64,000 nucleotides of DNA from assembly GCA_035507035.1 (NCBI GenBank), contig DATJOJ010000064.1:1-64000 (forward strand). Reading direction: 5' to 3'. Shown in pieces: positions 43,414 to 51,967 of this stretch. The notes beneath the pieces were generated by a model. That model searched no databases. It saw only the letters and a list, made by a program, of their open reading frames with translations, and was not told where the DNA came from. The stretch is from DATJOJ01 sp035507035. Its GTDB lineage: Bacteria; Acidobacteriota; Terriglobia; Terriglobales; Acidobacteriaceae. How positions within the stretch are numbered: position 1 is the stretch's first letter; each line of letters opens with the position of its first letter. A program made the translations under genes and the position numbers.

Positions 43414-44607
43414 TCACGAATTTCCGCTGTTTGCTTCTAGGATTGCTCGGAATTCCTCATCCGTGACTAATCCGCGCTTTGCGATTGCGCGTTGCTTAAT
43501 CTCCGCGAGAACGGACGCACGACGATCGGTGGAAAAACTGATCCCGAGCTCCTTGGCCTTCAGGTCGATGCTGTCGAGACCGCTCTTTTTCCCCAGCACA
43601 ATTCCTCGACGAGCATCCACCAGTTCGGCGGAGTATGGCTCAATCGCCTCCGGGATATGAAACTGGCTTGCCACCGCACCACTTTCCCGCATAAAAAGAT
43701 TTTCCCCAACCAGGGGCTTCCATGCATCGAGCGTATAACCCGCTGCTCGCGCTACCGCATCCGAAACGCTTCGCACCTTCGATAAGTCAAGTGCAACCGG
43801 CACGTCATACAAACTCCGCAGCGCCAGTGCGATTTCGCAGATGTCGGAATTGCCGGCGCGCTCTCCCATGCCATTAATCGTGCCCTGAATCCATGTGGCT
43901 CCGCCGCGCACCGCCGCGACTCCGCAGGCCGTGGCCAGGCCGAAGTCGTTGTGCCCGTGCCAATGGACCGGTACGGAAGGTCCGACCCATCCGCAAACTT
44001 CAGCCACCAAGAATTGCGCAGCCTCGGGGCCACAGGCGCCGATCGTATCCACTACGACGATCTCCTTCGCCCCGGCCGCGAGTGCGGCTAAATAAATTTG
44101 CTTAAGGAACTCCAGCTCCGTGCGCGTGCCATCGACCGCAAAAAACGCAATCGTAATTTCGTTTTTGCCCGCAAAAGAGATGGCGTCGGTAACCCGTTTG
44201 AGTACATCTTTGCGTGACATACCATAAGCTTTGAGCTTGATATCGCTGGTGGGCGCTTCAATTACGGAAGCCCGCAATCCCAACCTGATCAACTCTTCGA
44301 CATCCCCGCGTACCGCTCGCGAAAATCCCCACAGTTCAGCTTTCAAATTCGCTTTCTGCATCAGCTGAATCGCTTCCGCATCTTCGGGCGAGACGCGAGG
44401 GAACCCGGCCTCGATGCGGCTGACTCCCAGTTCATCCAGCTTGCGGGCGATTTCCAGCTTTTGTTGTGCAGAAAAAACCACGCCGACCGTCTGTTCGCCG
44501 TCTCGCAGCGTAGTGTCGTAGAACTGAATTGTCTTCTTAGGGAAAACGGAACGGATCTCCGGCCGGGCGTTGAGCTCACTTACCCAGATTTTATTATCGC
44601 CAGTCAT
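43414..44607 (-). CDS. DRE-TIM metallolyase/acyltransferase, homocitrate-synthase-like
   Basis: 397 residues. FYDTTLRDGEQTVGVVFS carries the D-R-E substrate and metal motif, HWHGHNDFGLA gives the H-x-H metal ligands, and GTINGMGERAGN is the usual glycine-rich loop. The C-terminal leucine-binding domain of 2-isopropylmalate synthase is missing, so the protein resembles homocitrate/citramalate synthases (NifV/AksA types). In this catabolic setting it may run a Claisen-type condensation or aldol-like cleavage of a 2-oxo acid. Confidence 0.87.
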   Translation of the reverse strand: MTGDNKIWVSELNARPEIRSVFPKKTIQFYDTTLRDGEQTVGVVFSAQQKLEIARKLDELGVSRIEAGFPRVSPEDAEAIQLMQKANLKAELWGFSRAVRGDVEELIRLGLRASVIEAPTSDIKLKAYGMSRKDVLKRVTDAISFAGKNEITIAFFAVDGTRTELEFLKQIYLAALAAGAKEIVVVDTIGACGPEAAQFLVAEVCGWVGPSVPVHWHGHNDFGLATACGVAAVRGGATWIQGTINGMGERAGNSDICEIALALRSLYDVPVALDLSKVRSVSDAVARAAGYTLDAWKPLVGENLFMRESGAVASQFHIPEAIEPYSAELVDARRGIVLGKKSGLDSIDLKAKELGISFSTDRRASVLAEIKQRAIAKRGLVTDEEFRAILEANSGNS

Positions 44608-44664
44608 GATCGATGACAGAGGTTCTTCGGTGGTCCCCTGGGTCCTCTTTGTTTGCGCGAAGAG

Positions 44665-45690
44665 CTACTTCTCCTGAGTTGCCAAGGCACGCGGCTTCTG
44701 GCCATAGGCTTCTTCCCACGAGATTACCGGATTGCGCAGAATCCCGATTCTCTCGATCTCACCTTCCATCACATCGCCCGGTTTCAGATACCATGCCTTG
44801 GGATCGCCGCTGAAGGCCGCCACGCCTGACACCGTTCCGGTCGAAACCACATCGCCCGCGCTGTAACCCATGGGCGAGTAGTGCGACAAGATCTCGGGTA
44901 TCTTCACCGACATTTTTCTGGAGTGCGACCGTTGACGCGATTCGCCATTGACCCTCAGTTCCATCGCCAGGTCATGGGCATTGGGAATCTCATCGGCGGT
45001 CACAATCCACGGCCCAAGCGGGCAGAAGGTATCAATTCCCTTACAGAAGCTGAAAACGCCCGATTTCATCTCGCGGCGCTGAATATCGCGCGCTGTGATG
45101 TCATTAAAAATGACATATCCCCCCACGTAGTCAACTGCTTCTTCCGGGGAAAAGTGCTTGCCGCTCTTTTTCAACACCACCGCCAGTTCCAATTCGTAAT
45201 CCAGTTCCTGAGTGAGGTGCTCGGGATACACGACGGCTTCGCCCGGGCCGATGATCGCGTCCACATTCTGAAAAAACACAATCCACGGCAGCACAGGATG
45301 AGAAAACCCAGCTTTCGTCGCCTCTTCGTGATGTTCACGAAAGTTGCCGGCGGTATGAAAAAATTTCTTCGGGACGATGGGGGCTTTCAACCGGACATCA
45401 GCAAGGACGTGAAAGATCGGCTCGCCATGCGGTCCGGTGGCGTCGCTATCGCGCTGCAAGGCCGTTCCGAAAGCCTTATGGGCCGCTTCCAGACTGGTAT
45501 CGCCCCCCTCGAAAAGCGCGAGCATATTCGCGGGAACCAGCGCGTCGGCCAAACGCGCGTACGCGCTTTCATTTTCCACATCGCGCAGATAGAGCGCGCA
45601 AGCCGAATTCAGATCGACGATCCGTTCATCCTCAGTCACGGCGCCAATTCGCGAGCGCCGCACAGCATCTTCGAAAGTCACTAGTTTCAT
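44665..45690 (-). CDS. Fumarylacetoacetate hydrolase-family protein
   Basis: 341 residues. The FAH catalytic domain is clear: FFHTAGNFREHHEE, IIGPGEAVVYPEHLTQELDYELELAVVLKK with the acidic metal ligands, GGYVIFNDITARDIQRRE and GDVVSTGTVSGV. Family members cleave C-C bonds of acylpyruvates or decarboxylate or hydrate dienoic acids. It is encoded 57 bp upstream of the DRE-TIM gene on the same strand, so the two probably act in sequence at the lower end of a degradation path. Confidence 0.9.
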   Translation of the reverse strand: MKLVTFEDAVRRSRIGAVTEDERIVDLNSACALYLRDVENESAYARLADALVPANMLALFEGGDTSLEAAHKAFGTALQRDSDATGPHGEPIFHVLADVRLKAPIVPKKFFHTAGNFREHHEEATKAGFSHPVLPWIVFFQNVDAIIGPGEAVVYPEHLTQELDYELELAVVLKKSGKHFSPEEAVDYVGGYVIFNDITARDIQRREMKSGVFSFCKGIDTFCPLGPWIVTADEIPNAHDLAMELRVNGESRQRSHSRKMSVKIPEILSHYSPMGYSAGDVVSTGTVSGVAAFSGDPKAWYLKPGDVMEGEIERIGILRNPVISWEEAYGQKPRALATQEK

Positions 45691-45794
45691 GGGTGCAGTA
45701 GAAGTTTATTGAGGCGGCGGCTGGTTTGTCCAACGAACGTCGTGGCTATCTTGCTAAATACCCGGCCTCTAAAGGTTCTCGCTCCAGTAGCTCC

Positions 45795-46439
45795 TCAGGA
45801 AAAAGATTTTCGCGCGAAGATGTAGGCTCGTCGGCTTTGATACTCAACATCTGGGTAAGGTTCTCGTTCGATGACTTCCTCAACCACGAAGCCTGCCCCT
45901 TCGAGCCGCTTGCGAATATCGGCTGGATTCAATAGAAAGAAGTCCATCGAGATCTTCTTTCCCCACACCTCACCTTCTTGAAGTACTTCATCGCCTATGT
46001 GAAACGCAAGAAGCAAGAGTCCGCCGGGCTGAAGAATGCGCAGCATTTCCGCGAAAGCTCGTGGGAGAGATTCCTTGGGAAGGTTCACGATGGCGTAGAA
46101 GGCGGCGACCCCGGCCAGCGATCCGTCGGAAATCTTTAGCGCCAGCATATTGCCTTCGCGAAACGAAATTGCGGGATTCAGTCTTCGCGCTTGCGCCACC
46201 ATGGCTGGCGAGAGGTCGAGTCCAAAAACTTTCGCGCCTCGCTCGTGCAGGTACCGTGCCACATGACCTGGTCCGCACCCCAAATCGCAAGTCTCGCCGC
46301 CCTTTACGTCGTCCGCAAAGCGGTTAAGCAGTTGTTGATCGAGAGGCTTGTGTTGCAGTTCGTCCGCGATGTGGCGCGTGTATTCCTCTGCCAGCCGATC
46401 GTAATCTTCCCGAATAATCCTGATTGCGTCATCGCTCAT
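45795..46439 (-). CDS. Class I SAM-dependent methyltransferase
   Basis: 214 residues. ETCDLGCGPGHVARYLHERGAKVFGLDLSPAMVAQAR gives motifs I and II, and RILQPGGLLLLAFH is the post-motif. It belongs to the UbiE/Methyltransf_11 group; small-molecule methylation is expected, with an unknown acceptor. The gene follows the amidotransferase-like gene by 17 bp, so the two are probably co-transcribed. Confidence 0.88.
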   Translation of the reverse strand: MSDDAIRIIREDYDRLAEEYTRHIADELQHKPLDQQLLNRFADDVKGGETCDLGCGPGHVARYLHERGAKVFGLDLSPAMVAQARRLNPAISFREGNMLALKISDGSLAGVAAFYAIVNLPKESLPRAFAEMLRILQPGGLLLLAFHIGDEVLQEGEVWGKKISMDFFLLNPADIRKRLEGAGFVVEEVIEREPYPDVEYQSRRAYIFARKSFS

Positions 46440-46456
46440 GATGGAATAGCCGGCGT

Positions 46457-47227
46457 TTACTCGAGAACCCCGTCATCCAGTTTTTTCTTGCCCCAGTCGG
46501 CGGCGGCCTGAAGAAAAGCCATAATGAGCGGATGCGGTTGCTTCGCTTTCGAGGAAAGCTGAGGTTGAAACAGGGTTGCGACATAAAACCGATGCGTAGG
46601 GGATTCGAAGGCGCGAATCTCGCCCTTCTCGCCGCGGGCCACCACGGGAAATCCCGCCTCCATCGCGGCCCACTCGTACTCGGGGTTCACTTCAAAGTTG
46701 CAGAAAAATTCTTCCGTGACCACGTCCTTGCCGTAAAACGAGTGCAAGTAGGAGCCGGGGCGCAAACGAATCTCCGGAATCGCTCCCGAAAGTTTCGGCG
46801 CGTTGTTGGAGCGGTTGGGCACGCCGCACGCTACCGGATAAATGACGATGTTCTTCGAGCCAGAATTGTTCTCGGCAGAGTCAGCGTCTTTGATTCCCAG
46901 CACATTGCGGGCGCACTCGATCAGGGCATATTGAAACCCGCCGCAAGTTCCGAGAAATGGCCAATCCCGGCAGCGCGCGAATTCGATTCCCTTGAGCATC
47001 CCCTCGAAGCTTTTGTAGGGACTACCGGGAGCGGCCCAGATGCCGTCAAAGCTCTCCAGAACTTTCACGGCCTTGGGTTCGACCAAGGTTGGCGTTGGCA
47101 ACCATTCCGCCTCGACTTCGAGTTGCAACTGGGCGGCCGCATGCTTGAGCGACTTCTCGATCGCCGGCAGCGTCGGGGACTTAGGATCAAAATCTCCCAG
47201 AATGGCGATGCGAACCGCGTCGGTCAC
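46457..47227 (-). CDS. CTP-synthase glutaminase-like protein lacking the His/Glu of the triad
   Basis: 256 residues, start GTG. It resembles the C-terminal amidotransferase domain of CTP synthase: APGSPYKSFEGMLKGIEFAR, then FLGTCGGFQYALIE with the nucleophile cysteine. Where CTP synthase has FHPE, this protein reads FQPQ (LFQPQLSS), so both catalytic His and Glu are lost. It matches what I recall as the CTP synthase C-terminal region-related family, some members of which are annotated as selenoproteins. Glutamine hydrolysis is doubtful. Confidence 0.83.
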   Translation of the reverse strand: MTDAVRIAILGDFDPKSPTLPAIEKSLKHAAAQLQLEVEAEWLPTPTLVEPKAVKVLESFDGIWAAPGSPYKSFEGMLKGIEFARCRDWPFLGTCGGFQYALIECARNVLGIKDADSAENNSGSKNIVIYPVACGVPNRSNNAPKLSGAIPEIRLRPGSYLHSFYGKDVVTEEFFCNFEVNPEYEWAAMEAGFPVVARGEKGEIRAFESPTHRFYVATLFQPQLSSKAKQPHPLIMAFLQAAADWGKKKLDDGVLE

Positions 47228-47339
47228 GCAGCAATTCTAAACGAGTAAAGTTGAGTTTGGAGGTAACGGAGGTGAGGAGGCTGATGACCGGCTGTCAAAA
47301 GACTAGTTCTCCGCCTCTGTGTCTCCGTGGTGAATAGAC

Positions 47340-47909
47340 TCATTGTGCCGCCCCAAAGCTCATCTGCACGTTCGCTTTGTCACCCTCGCCGACCTGGAAC
47401 ATGGGTTGCGGCTTCACATTCATGAACGCCGCGACAAAAGTATCGGGCATCTGCTGAATCCGCGTATTGAAGGTGGTAACCGAATCGTTGTAGAACTCGC
47501 GCCGGTCAGCGATTTCATTCTCCAGTTCGGTAATACGCTTCTGCAACATGAGAAAGCTTTGGTTCGCCTTCAAATCGGGATAATTCTCTGCAACCGCGAA
47601 AAGTCCACGCACGGCCCAAGTCGCAGTTTGGTCCGCCTGCGCCTTTTGATTGACAGATACCGCCTGCTGGTACTGGCTCCGCGCCTGGGTGATCTTTTCC
47701 AGCGTTTCCCGCTCGTAATTCATGTAACCCTTGCAGACCTCGACCAGGTTCGGCAGTTCGTCGTGCCGCTGTTTGAGCAGGATATCGATGTTCGCCCAGG
47801 CCTTGGTGACGTCATTTTTCAGCGCGATCATTCCGTTGAAAATGATGACGATGTAAACCGCCAACCCGACAATCGCAAATAGAAAAGCGAGGGAAAGGAT
47901 GTTGTTCAT
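47340..47909 (-). CDS. LemA family protein
   Basis: 189 residues. One N-terminal helix (LAFLFAIVGLAVYIVIIFNGMI) anchors a long helical domain with NDVTKAWANIDILLKQRHDELPNLVEVCKGYM and FAVAENYPDLKANQSFLMLQKRITELENEIADRREFYND, the LemA signature. The N-terminus is probably outside. Function is not firmly known; LemA genes often pair with membrane proteins such as the one immediately upstream (13 bp gap). Confidence 0.93.
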   Translation of the reverse strand: MNNILSLAFLFAIVGLAVYIVIIFNGMIALKNDVTKAWANIDILLKQRHDELPNLVEVCKGYMNYERETLEKITQARSQYQQAVSVNQKAQADQTATWAVRGLFAVAENYPDLKANQSFLMLQKRITELENEIADRREFYNDSVTTFNTRIQQMPDTFVAAFMNVKPQPMFQVGEGDKANVQMSFGAAQ

Positions 47910-47922
47910 TGTGTCGAGAACC

Positions 47923-49011
47923 CTATAACCACCCCAGCATGGCGGCCAGCAAATACACGCTCACGAGGGTAAGCGCAGGGCCACCCCAAATCATTAAGCC
48001 GGATTTCCATCCGAGCGAGCCAACCACTTCGCGTTGACTACGCCACGAAATAAAGAACGCCGGGTTGTGATCGCCCTTCGTTAGGATGGTCGGCGGCCGC
48101 TGATCAAACCCCGTCGCAGGCGCGGCAGCCGCAGCAGCGTGAGTAACTGCCTTGGGGGTGGACGGCGTAGTCTGGCTAACTCCCGCCGCAGCCCAGGCTG
48201 CCGGGTTGGAAATCCCAGCCTTGATCAATGCAGCTGAAACCCTGGCTTGCTCTGCCGGGTCCAAAGGATGGGGATGGTAAAGAGGGACGGGATCGGGCGA
48301 TGTCTTTGGCTTCAGAAAGCCCAACCTAATTTCCGTATTCACCGACATGCTTGGCCCCATGGAAGCGCTGAACGGAATGCCACGTGGCTGCAAACTTCTC
48401 ACCGGCGTTGCGCTGGCTTCCGGCCCGTGATTCTCCGCCAAGGTGCCTAAGATGAACAGTGCGTTTTTTGGTTTTATGCAAAATTCGTCAACTCGAATCT
48501 TTTTGTCAGTTGGAATTCCATGCATGATCAGGAATTTCTCGATGTTTGCAGGCACTTCGAGATCTTTCGGGAAGAACGACGTGCTGCTGAATTCATCATG
48601 AAAGTCGCGATGGATGTCGAGTTCGGCGCCTTGCGGATTCACCAGCAACCGTCCCGTCTCGTCCTCGAGATAAAACGGAACGTGTAAGCTTTCGTCACAC
48701 TCTTTCACCCAGGCGCTGCTTCTGCCGCTCTGCTTCCATTGCCAGACCTGGGTCCGGTAGTAGTAGCACGGAATGCCCGTGATGGGTGCGGTAATTGTGT
48801 AAGGACCGGTTGCCAAACCACTGACTTCCACCAACCCCATGGCCGCGCTGCGAATCTTCGAAGCCGGCGTATTCATGATGAGCCGCTTCCTTCTCAGCAG
48901 GAAGAATCCATGACAGAAGAGATAAATGCCGACCGCGGTGCCGGCGATCGGCCAGAAGTAGAACTGCGCCGGCAGGCCGGAAGCGAAAATGAATTGGATT
49001 GGAAACGCCAT
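47923..49011 (-). CDS. GIDE-domain membrane protein, probable LemA partner
   Basis: 362 residues from ATG 49011; an in-frame upstream start at 49134 would add a non-membrane, basic leader. A helix at about residues 18-40 is followed by SAAMGLVEVSGLATGPYTITAPITGIPCYYYRTQVWQWKQ, the GIDE (MULAN-like) domain, and a Pro/Ala-rich linker leads to a final helix (LMIWGGPALTLVSVYLLAAMLG). No RING domain is present. Bacterial GIDE proteins are uncharacterised. Gene order with lemA suggests a joint envelope function. Confidence 0.82.
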   Translation of the reverse strand: MAFPIQFIFASGLPAQFYFWPIAGTAVGIYLFCHGFFLLRRKRLIMNTPASKIRSAAMGLVEVSGLATGPYTITAPITGIPCYYYRTQVWQWKQSGRSSAWVKECDESLHVPFYLEDETGRLLVNPQGAELDIHRDFHDEFSSTSFFPKDLEVPANIEKFLIMHGIPTDKKIRVDEFCIKPKNALFILGTLAENHGPEASATPVRSLQPRGIPFSASMGPSMSVNTEIRLGFLKPKTSPDPVPLYHPHPLDPAEQARVSAALIKAGISNPAAWAAAGVSQTTPSTPKAVTHAAAAAAPATGFDQRPPTILTKGDHNPAFFISWRSQREVVGSLGWKSGLMIWGGPALTLVSVYLLAAMLGWL

Positions 49012-49140
49012 GTCACAGACTGCTTCGGGCCGAGTGTAGCGAAACGAGGTTTTTCGAGCGCTAGAAAAGAGATGGGTAGGCTTACGTTGGTAATGAAAAC
49101 GAGGTTGGAGGACGGGAGCCCTCCCGATCGTCAAAAAACG

Positions 49141-50307
49141 CTAGCGCGTCGCGACTGTTCGCTCTTTCAAGATCTCTTCCACCGCCCCGATCGCCGTCTC
49201 CACTTCTTCATCTGTGTTGTAAAAGTGCGGCGACATGCGCACGCCCGCCTTGGGCCGCCAATCCACCATAATTTCTCGCTTCAACAATTCGCGGCAGACT
49301 TCCTGCGAATCGGGCATATCGATTGAAACCGTGCCGGCGCGTTTTTCGGGATCGCTCGGGGAATTCACGCGCCAGCCATGTTGATCGGCTAGTTGAATCA
49401 GTCGCGCCGTCTGCCGTTTCGACTTCTCGCGAATGCGCTCCACGCCGACTTCAGCAACGATCTTCAGCCCCGGCCGCGCCGCTTCGAGCGATGGAATATG
49501 CGTGGTCCCGTTCATGAAGCGGAACGGCGGATCGGTGTAGCGGATCGGCCCGGTCTCAAATGCCATCGATTCCTGGTGCGCAAACCAGCCGGTAAGCTTC
49601 GGTTCCAGCTTCTTGCCGAGATCGGGTCGCACGTAAAGGTAGCCCACCCCTGGCCCGCCGCACAGCCACTTCAAAACTCCGCCGCAAGCAAAGTCGGTGT
49701 CGAGCGCCTGCACGTCCACCGGAACGGTTCCCAACGACTGGAAGATATCGAGGACGACATGCGCACCCACTTTGTGCGCTTTCTCAATGATGGCCTTCGC
49801 GTCCTGAATATATGCGCTGCGAAAGATGACGTGCGAAATCGGCACCAGGAGTGTGGTCTCATCGATGGCATCGATCATTCGGTCGGTTGGAACGGTGATC
49901 CCGTCATCGGTCTTGACCATGTGCACCCGCGCGCCGTACGCCCGCTGCGCTTCCCAGAAATACATGACCGAGGGAAAATTCATGTCGCTGTAAACGACCT
50001 TGTTCCGCTTGCCCGAAAAATCAAAGCAGGAAGCGACAACCGCCTGGCACGTGGTCACGTTCTGATGGGTCGAGACCGATCCTTTGGGTGCATTCATCAG
50101 CGCGCCGATCTCGTCACCGACTTCTGCCGCCAGCATCCACCAACGCTCCTCCCACGCGCGCACTCCGCGGTTCGCCCAGGTTTCCGCGTAGCCTTTCATC
50201 GCGTCATAAACCGCGCGCGGCATCGCGCCCAGCGAATTGCTGATCAGGTAAGTCGTGCGTTCCAGGATGGGGAATTCCGAGCGGTAGCGAAGCAAGTCGT
50301 CAGCCAT
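49141..50307 (-). CDS. Kynureninase-like class V aminotransferase-fold enzyme
   Basis: 388 residues. The PLP-binding lysine is in GGVLKWLCGGPGVGYLYVRP, the sequence layout of kynureninase, and the conserved VVLDIFQSLGTVPVDV holds the pyridine-ring Asp. The N-terminal FPILERTTYLISNSLGAMP also fits kynureninase. No other tryptophan-catabolic gene is nearby, so C-C or C-S cleavage of a related amino acid remains possible. Confidence 0.85.
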   Translation of the reverse strand: MADDLLRYRSEFPILERTTYLISNSLGAMPRAVYDAMKGYAETWANRGVRAWEERWWMLAAEVGDEIGALMNAPKGSVSTHQNVTTCQAVVASCFDFSGKRNKVVYSDMNFPSVMYFWEAQRAYGARVHMVKTDDGITVPTDRMIDAIDETTLLVPISHVIFRSAYIQDAKAIIEKAHKVGAHVVLDIFQSLGTVPVDVQALDTDFACGGVLKWLCGGPGVGYLYVRPDLGKKLEPKLTGWFAHQESMAFETGPIRYTDPPFRFMNGTTHIPSLEAARPGLKIVAEVGVERIREKSKRQTARLIQLADQHGWRVNSPSDPEKRAGTVSIDMPDSQEVCRELLKREIMVDWRPKAGVRMSPHFYNTDEEVETAIGAVEEILKERTVATR

Positions 50308-50398
50308 GGGAATATTGTAACTGGCTAGCTCGCAAGAGCGAGCGTCGCCGCGGCAAGGCCTGCTCTACCGAACCCAATGTTAAAAGTCTGTGACAGCG

Positions 50399-51793
50399 TT
50401 AATCGAAAGGGTGCGGCCTTTTGCCCGATGGAGGGACATCGCTGCTTGTATGTCTTGGTTTCCAACTCTTCTTCAGCACCAGGTATGCGAGGCTCAGCAC
50501 AACGATGTAACCGATCCCGCTGATGGCGCTCAGGTGCGAGGAGAATGCCGTTTCAAGAAAGGCAACAATGATCAGAACAAACCCCAGCACCGATCCCCAC
50601 GTTCCCAGCAAAGACCGCATTGGCAAAGCCGCCAGCTGATCTTGCGAAATCCTTCGGCGAAATCTGACATGCGCCGCAAGCGAAATCAGCCAAGCCAGTA
50701 ACAGTCCAGTTAATGCCGCGTCTAGCATCGAAACAAAAGCATCCTTCGGGGCCCATCGCTCGAGCACCAGAGCCAGCACGATTCCGAATGATGATCCGAC
50801 CAGCGCCAGCTTGGGCGATCCTGAAGGGTTGAGCCGGCCGAATGCCGCGGGCGCCCACCCTGTCCGCGACAACGAAAACAACATTCGCGACGAAACGTAG
50901 AGCGCCGCATTTGCCCCAGACAGCGCCGCGGTCAACACTACGAAATTCATCACGTGGGTCGCTGCGGGAAACCCGGCTTTGCGAAACACCGTCACAAATG
51001 GGCTTTCGCTCGCGCCTGTCTGATTCCACGGCATGACTCCGGCGAGCACGGTAATCGCGCCCAGATAAACAATCGTGAGCACGAGAAACGTCATCCGCAG
51101 CGCGCGGGGAATCTCGTCGGGCGAACGCGATTCTCCGGTGGTCACAGCGACCATCTCCAGTCCGGCAAAGGTATAGAGAGCGAACCCCATTGCCAGCAGC
51201 GGAGCCAGAGCTCCATTCGGGAAAAAGCCGCCATTTGCGGTGTATTGCCGCGCCACCCGGCCGCCCAGAAGCAGCATGCCGCCGATCACGATAAAGCCGA
51301 TGATGGTGACCAGCTTGATCATGGCGAACCAATACTCGAAGCGGCCGTAGTCGCCAACCGTGCGCAGATTCACGCCCAACAAAAGTATGGAGAACGCCGC
51401 AACCCAAACCAGCGCGGGCACCGCCGGAAACCAATACGCCATGTAAGTTGCCGTGGCCGCCAGTTCCGCCCCAATCGAGATCGCAATCGCCGCCCAATAT
51501 CCCGCACGGGCGACAAAGCCGGCCCATTCGTTCAGATACAGATCGGCATAGACCCCAAACGACCCTGCGGCAGGATGTACGCTCGCCAGTTCACCCAGCG
51601 CCATCGCTACCGTCCAATTGATAAATGCGGCTAAGGCGAAGCTTAAAATGACCGCCGGCCCGGCTATCTGCATGGCGGCGGCCGAACCCAGTAACAGTCC
51701 GGTGCTAATAGAGCCGCCCACCGCCACCATGGCCATCTGCCCGGCGCTAAGCTGATGGCGAAGTCCTCGCTCTTGATCGGATTGTTGGGCCAT
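50399..51793 (-). CDS. APC-family amino acid permease
   Basis: 464 residues from ATG 51793, with about 12 hydrophobic helices. The N-terminal MAMVAVGGSISTGLLLGSAAAMQIAGPAVILSF is the TM1 region of amino acid-polyamine-organocation carriers, and the later GESRSPDEIPRALRM loop is typical of the family. A basic amino acid or GABA-type substrate is possible. It lies 91 bp upstream of the kynureninase-like gene on the same strand, which hints at uptake and use of an aromatic amino acid. Confidence 0.9.
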   Translation of the reverse strand: MAQQSDQERGLRHQLSAGQMAMVAVGGSISTGLLLGSAAAMQIAGPAVILSFALAAFINWTVAMALGELASVHPAAGSFGVYADLYLNEWAGFVARAGYWAAIAISIGAELAATATYMAYWFPAVPALVWVAAFSILLLGVNLRTVGDYGRFEYWFAMIKLVTIIGFIVIGGMLLLGGRVARQYTANGGFFPNGALAPLLAMGFALYTFAGLEMVAVTTGESRSPDEIPRALRMTFLVLTIVYLGAITVLAGVMPWNQTGASESPFVTVFRKAGFPAATHVMNFVVLTAALSGANAALYVSSRMLFSLSRTGWAPAAFGRLNPSGSPKLALVGSSFGIVLALVLERWAPKDAFVSMLDAALTGLLLAWLISLAAHVRFRRRISQDQLAALPMRSLLGTWGSVLGFVLIIVAFLETAFSSHLSAISGIGYIVVLSLAYLVLKKSWKPRHTSSDVPPSGKRPHPFD

Positions 51794-51967
51794 AGGTGGT
51801 TCCGGCACGTATATCAAAAACTGCCGGAGTTCACAAAACGGAGTCGGCAGGTGACCATCGTAATCCGGTCGGGGCTTAGGTCATTGCTGCCGCACTGAGG
51901 CACTCCCTAAAATTTCAGTGGGTTGCTCCGCCCTAGACCGGACTTCTTCGTCCCCTAACCGGTTTCG

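Noticed and set aside
49141..51793. Complete tryptophan-kynurenine degradation operon
   Set aside because: Only a kynureninase-like enzyme and a permease are present; no dioxygenase or formamidase gene is seen.
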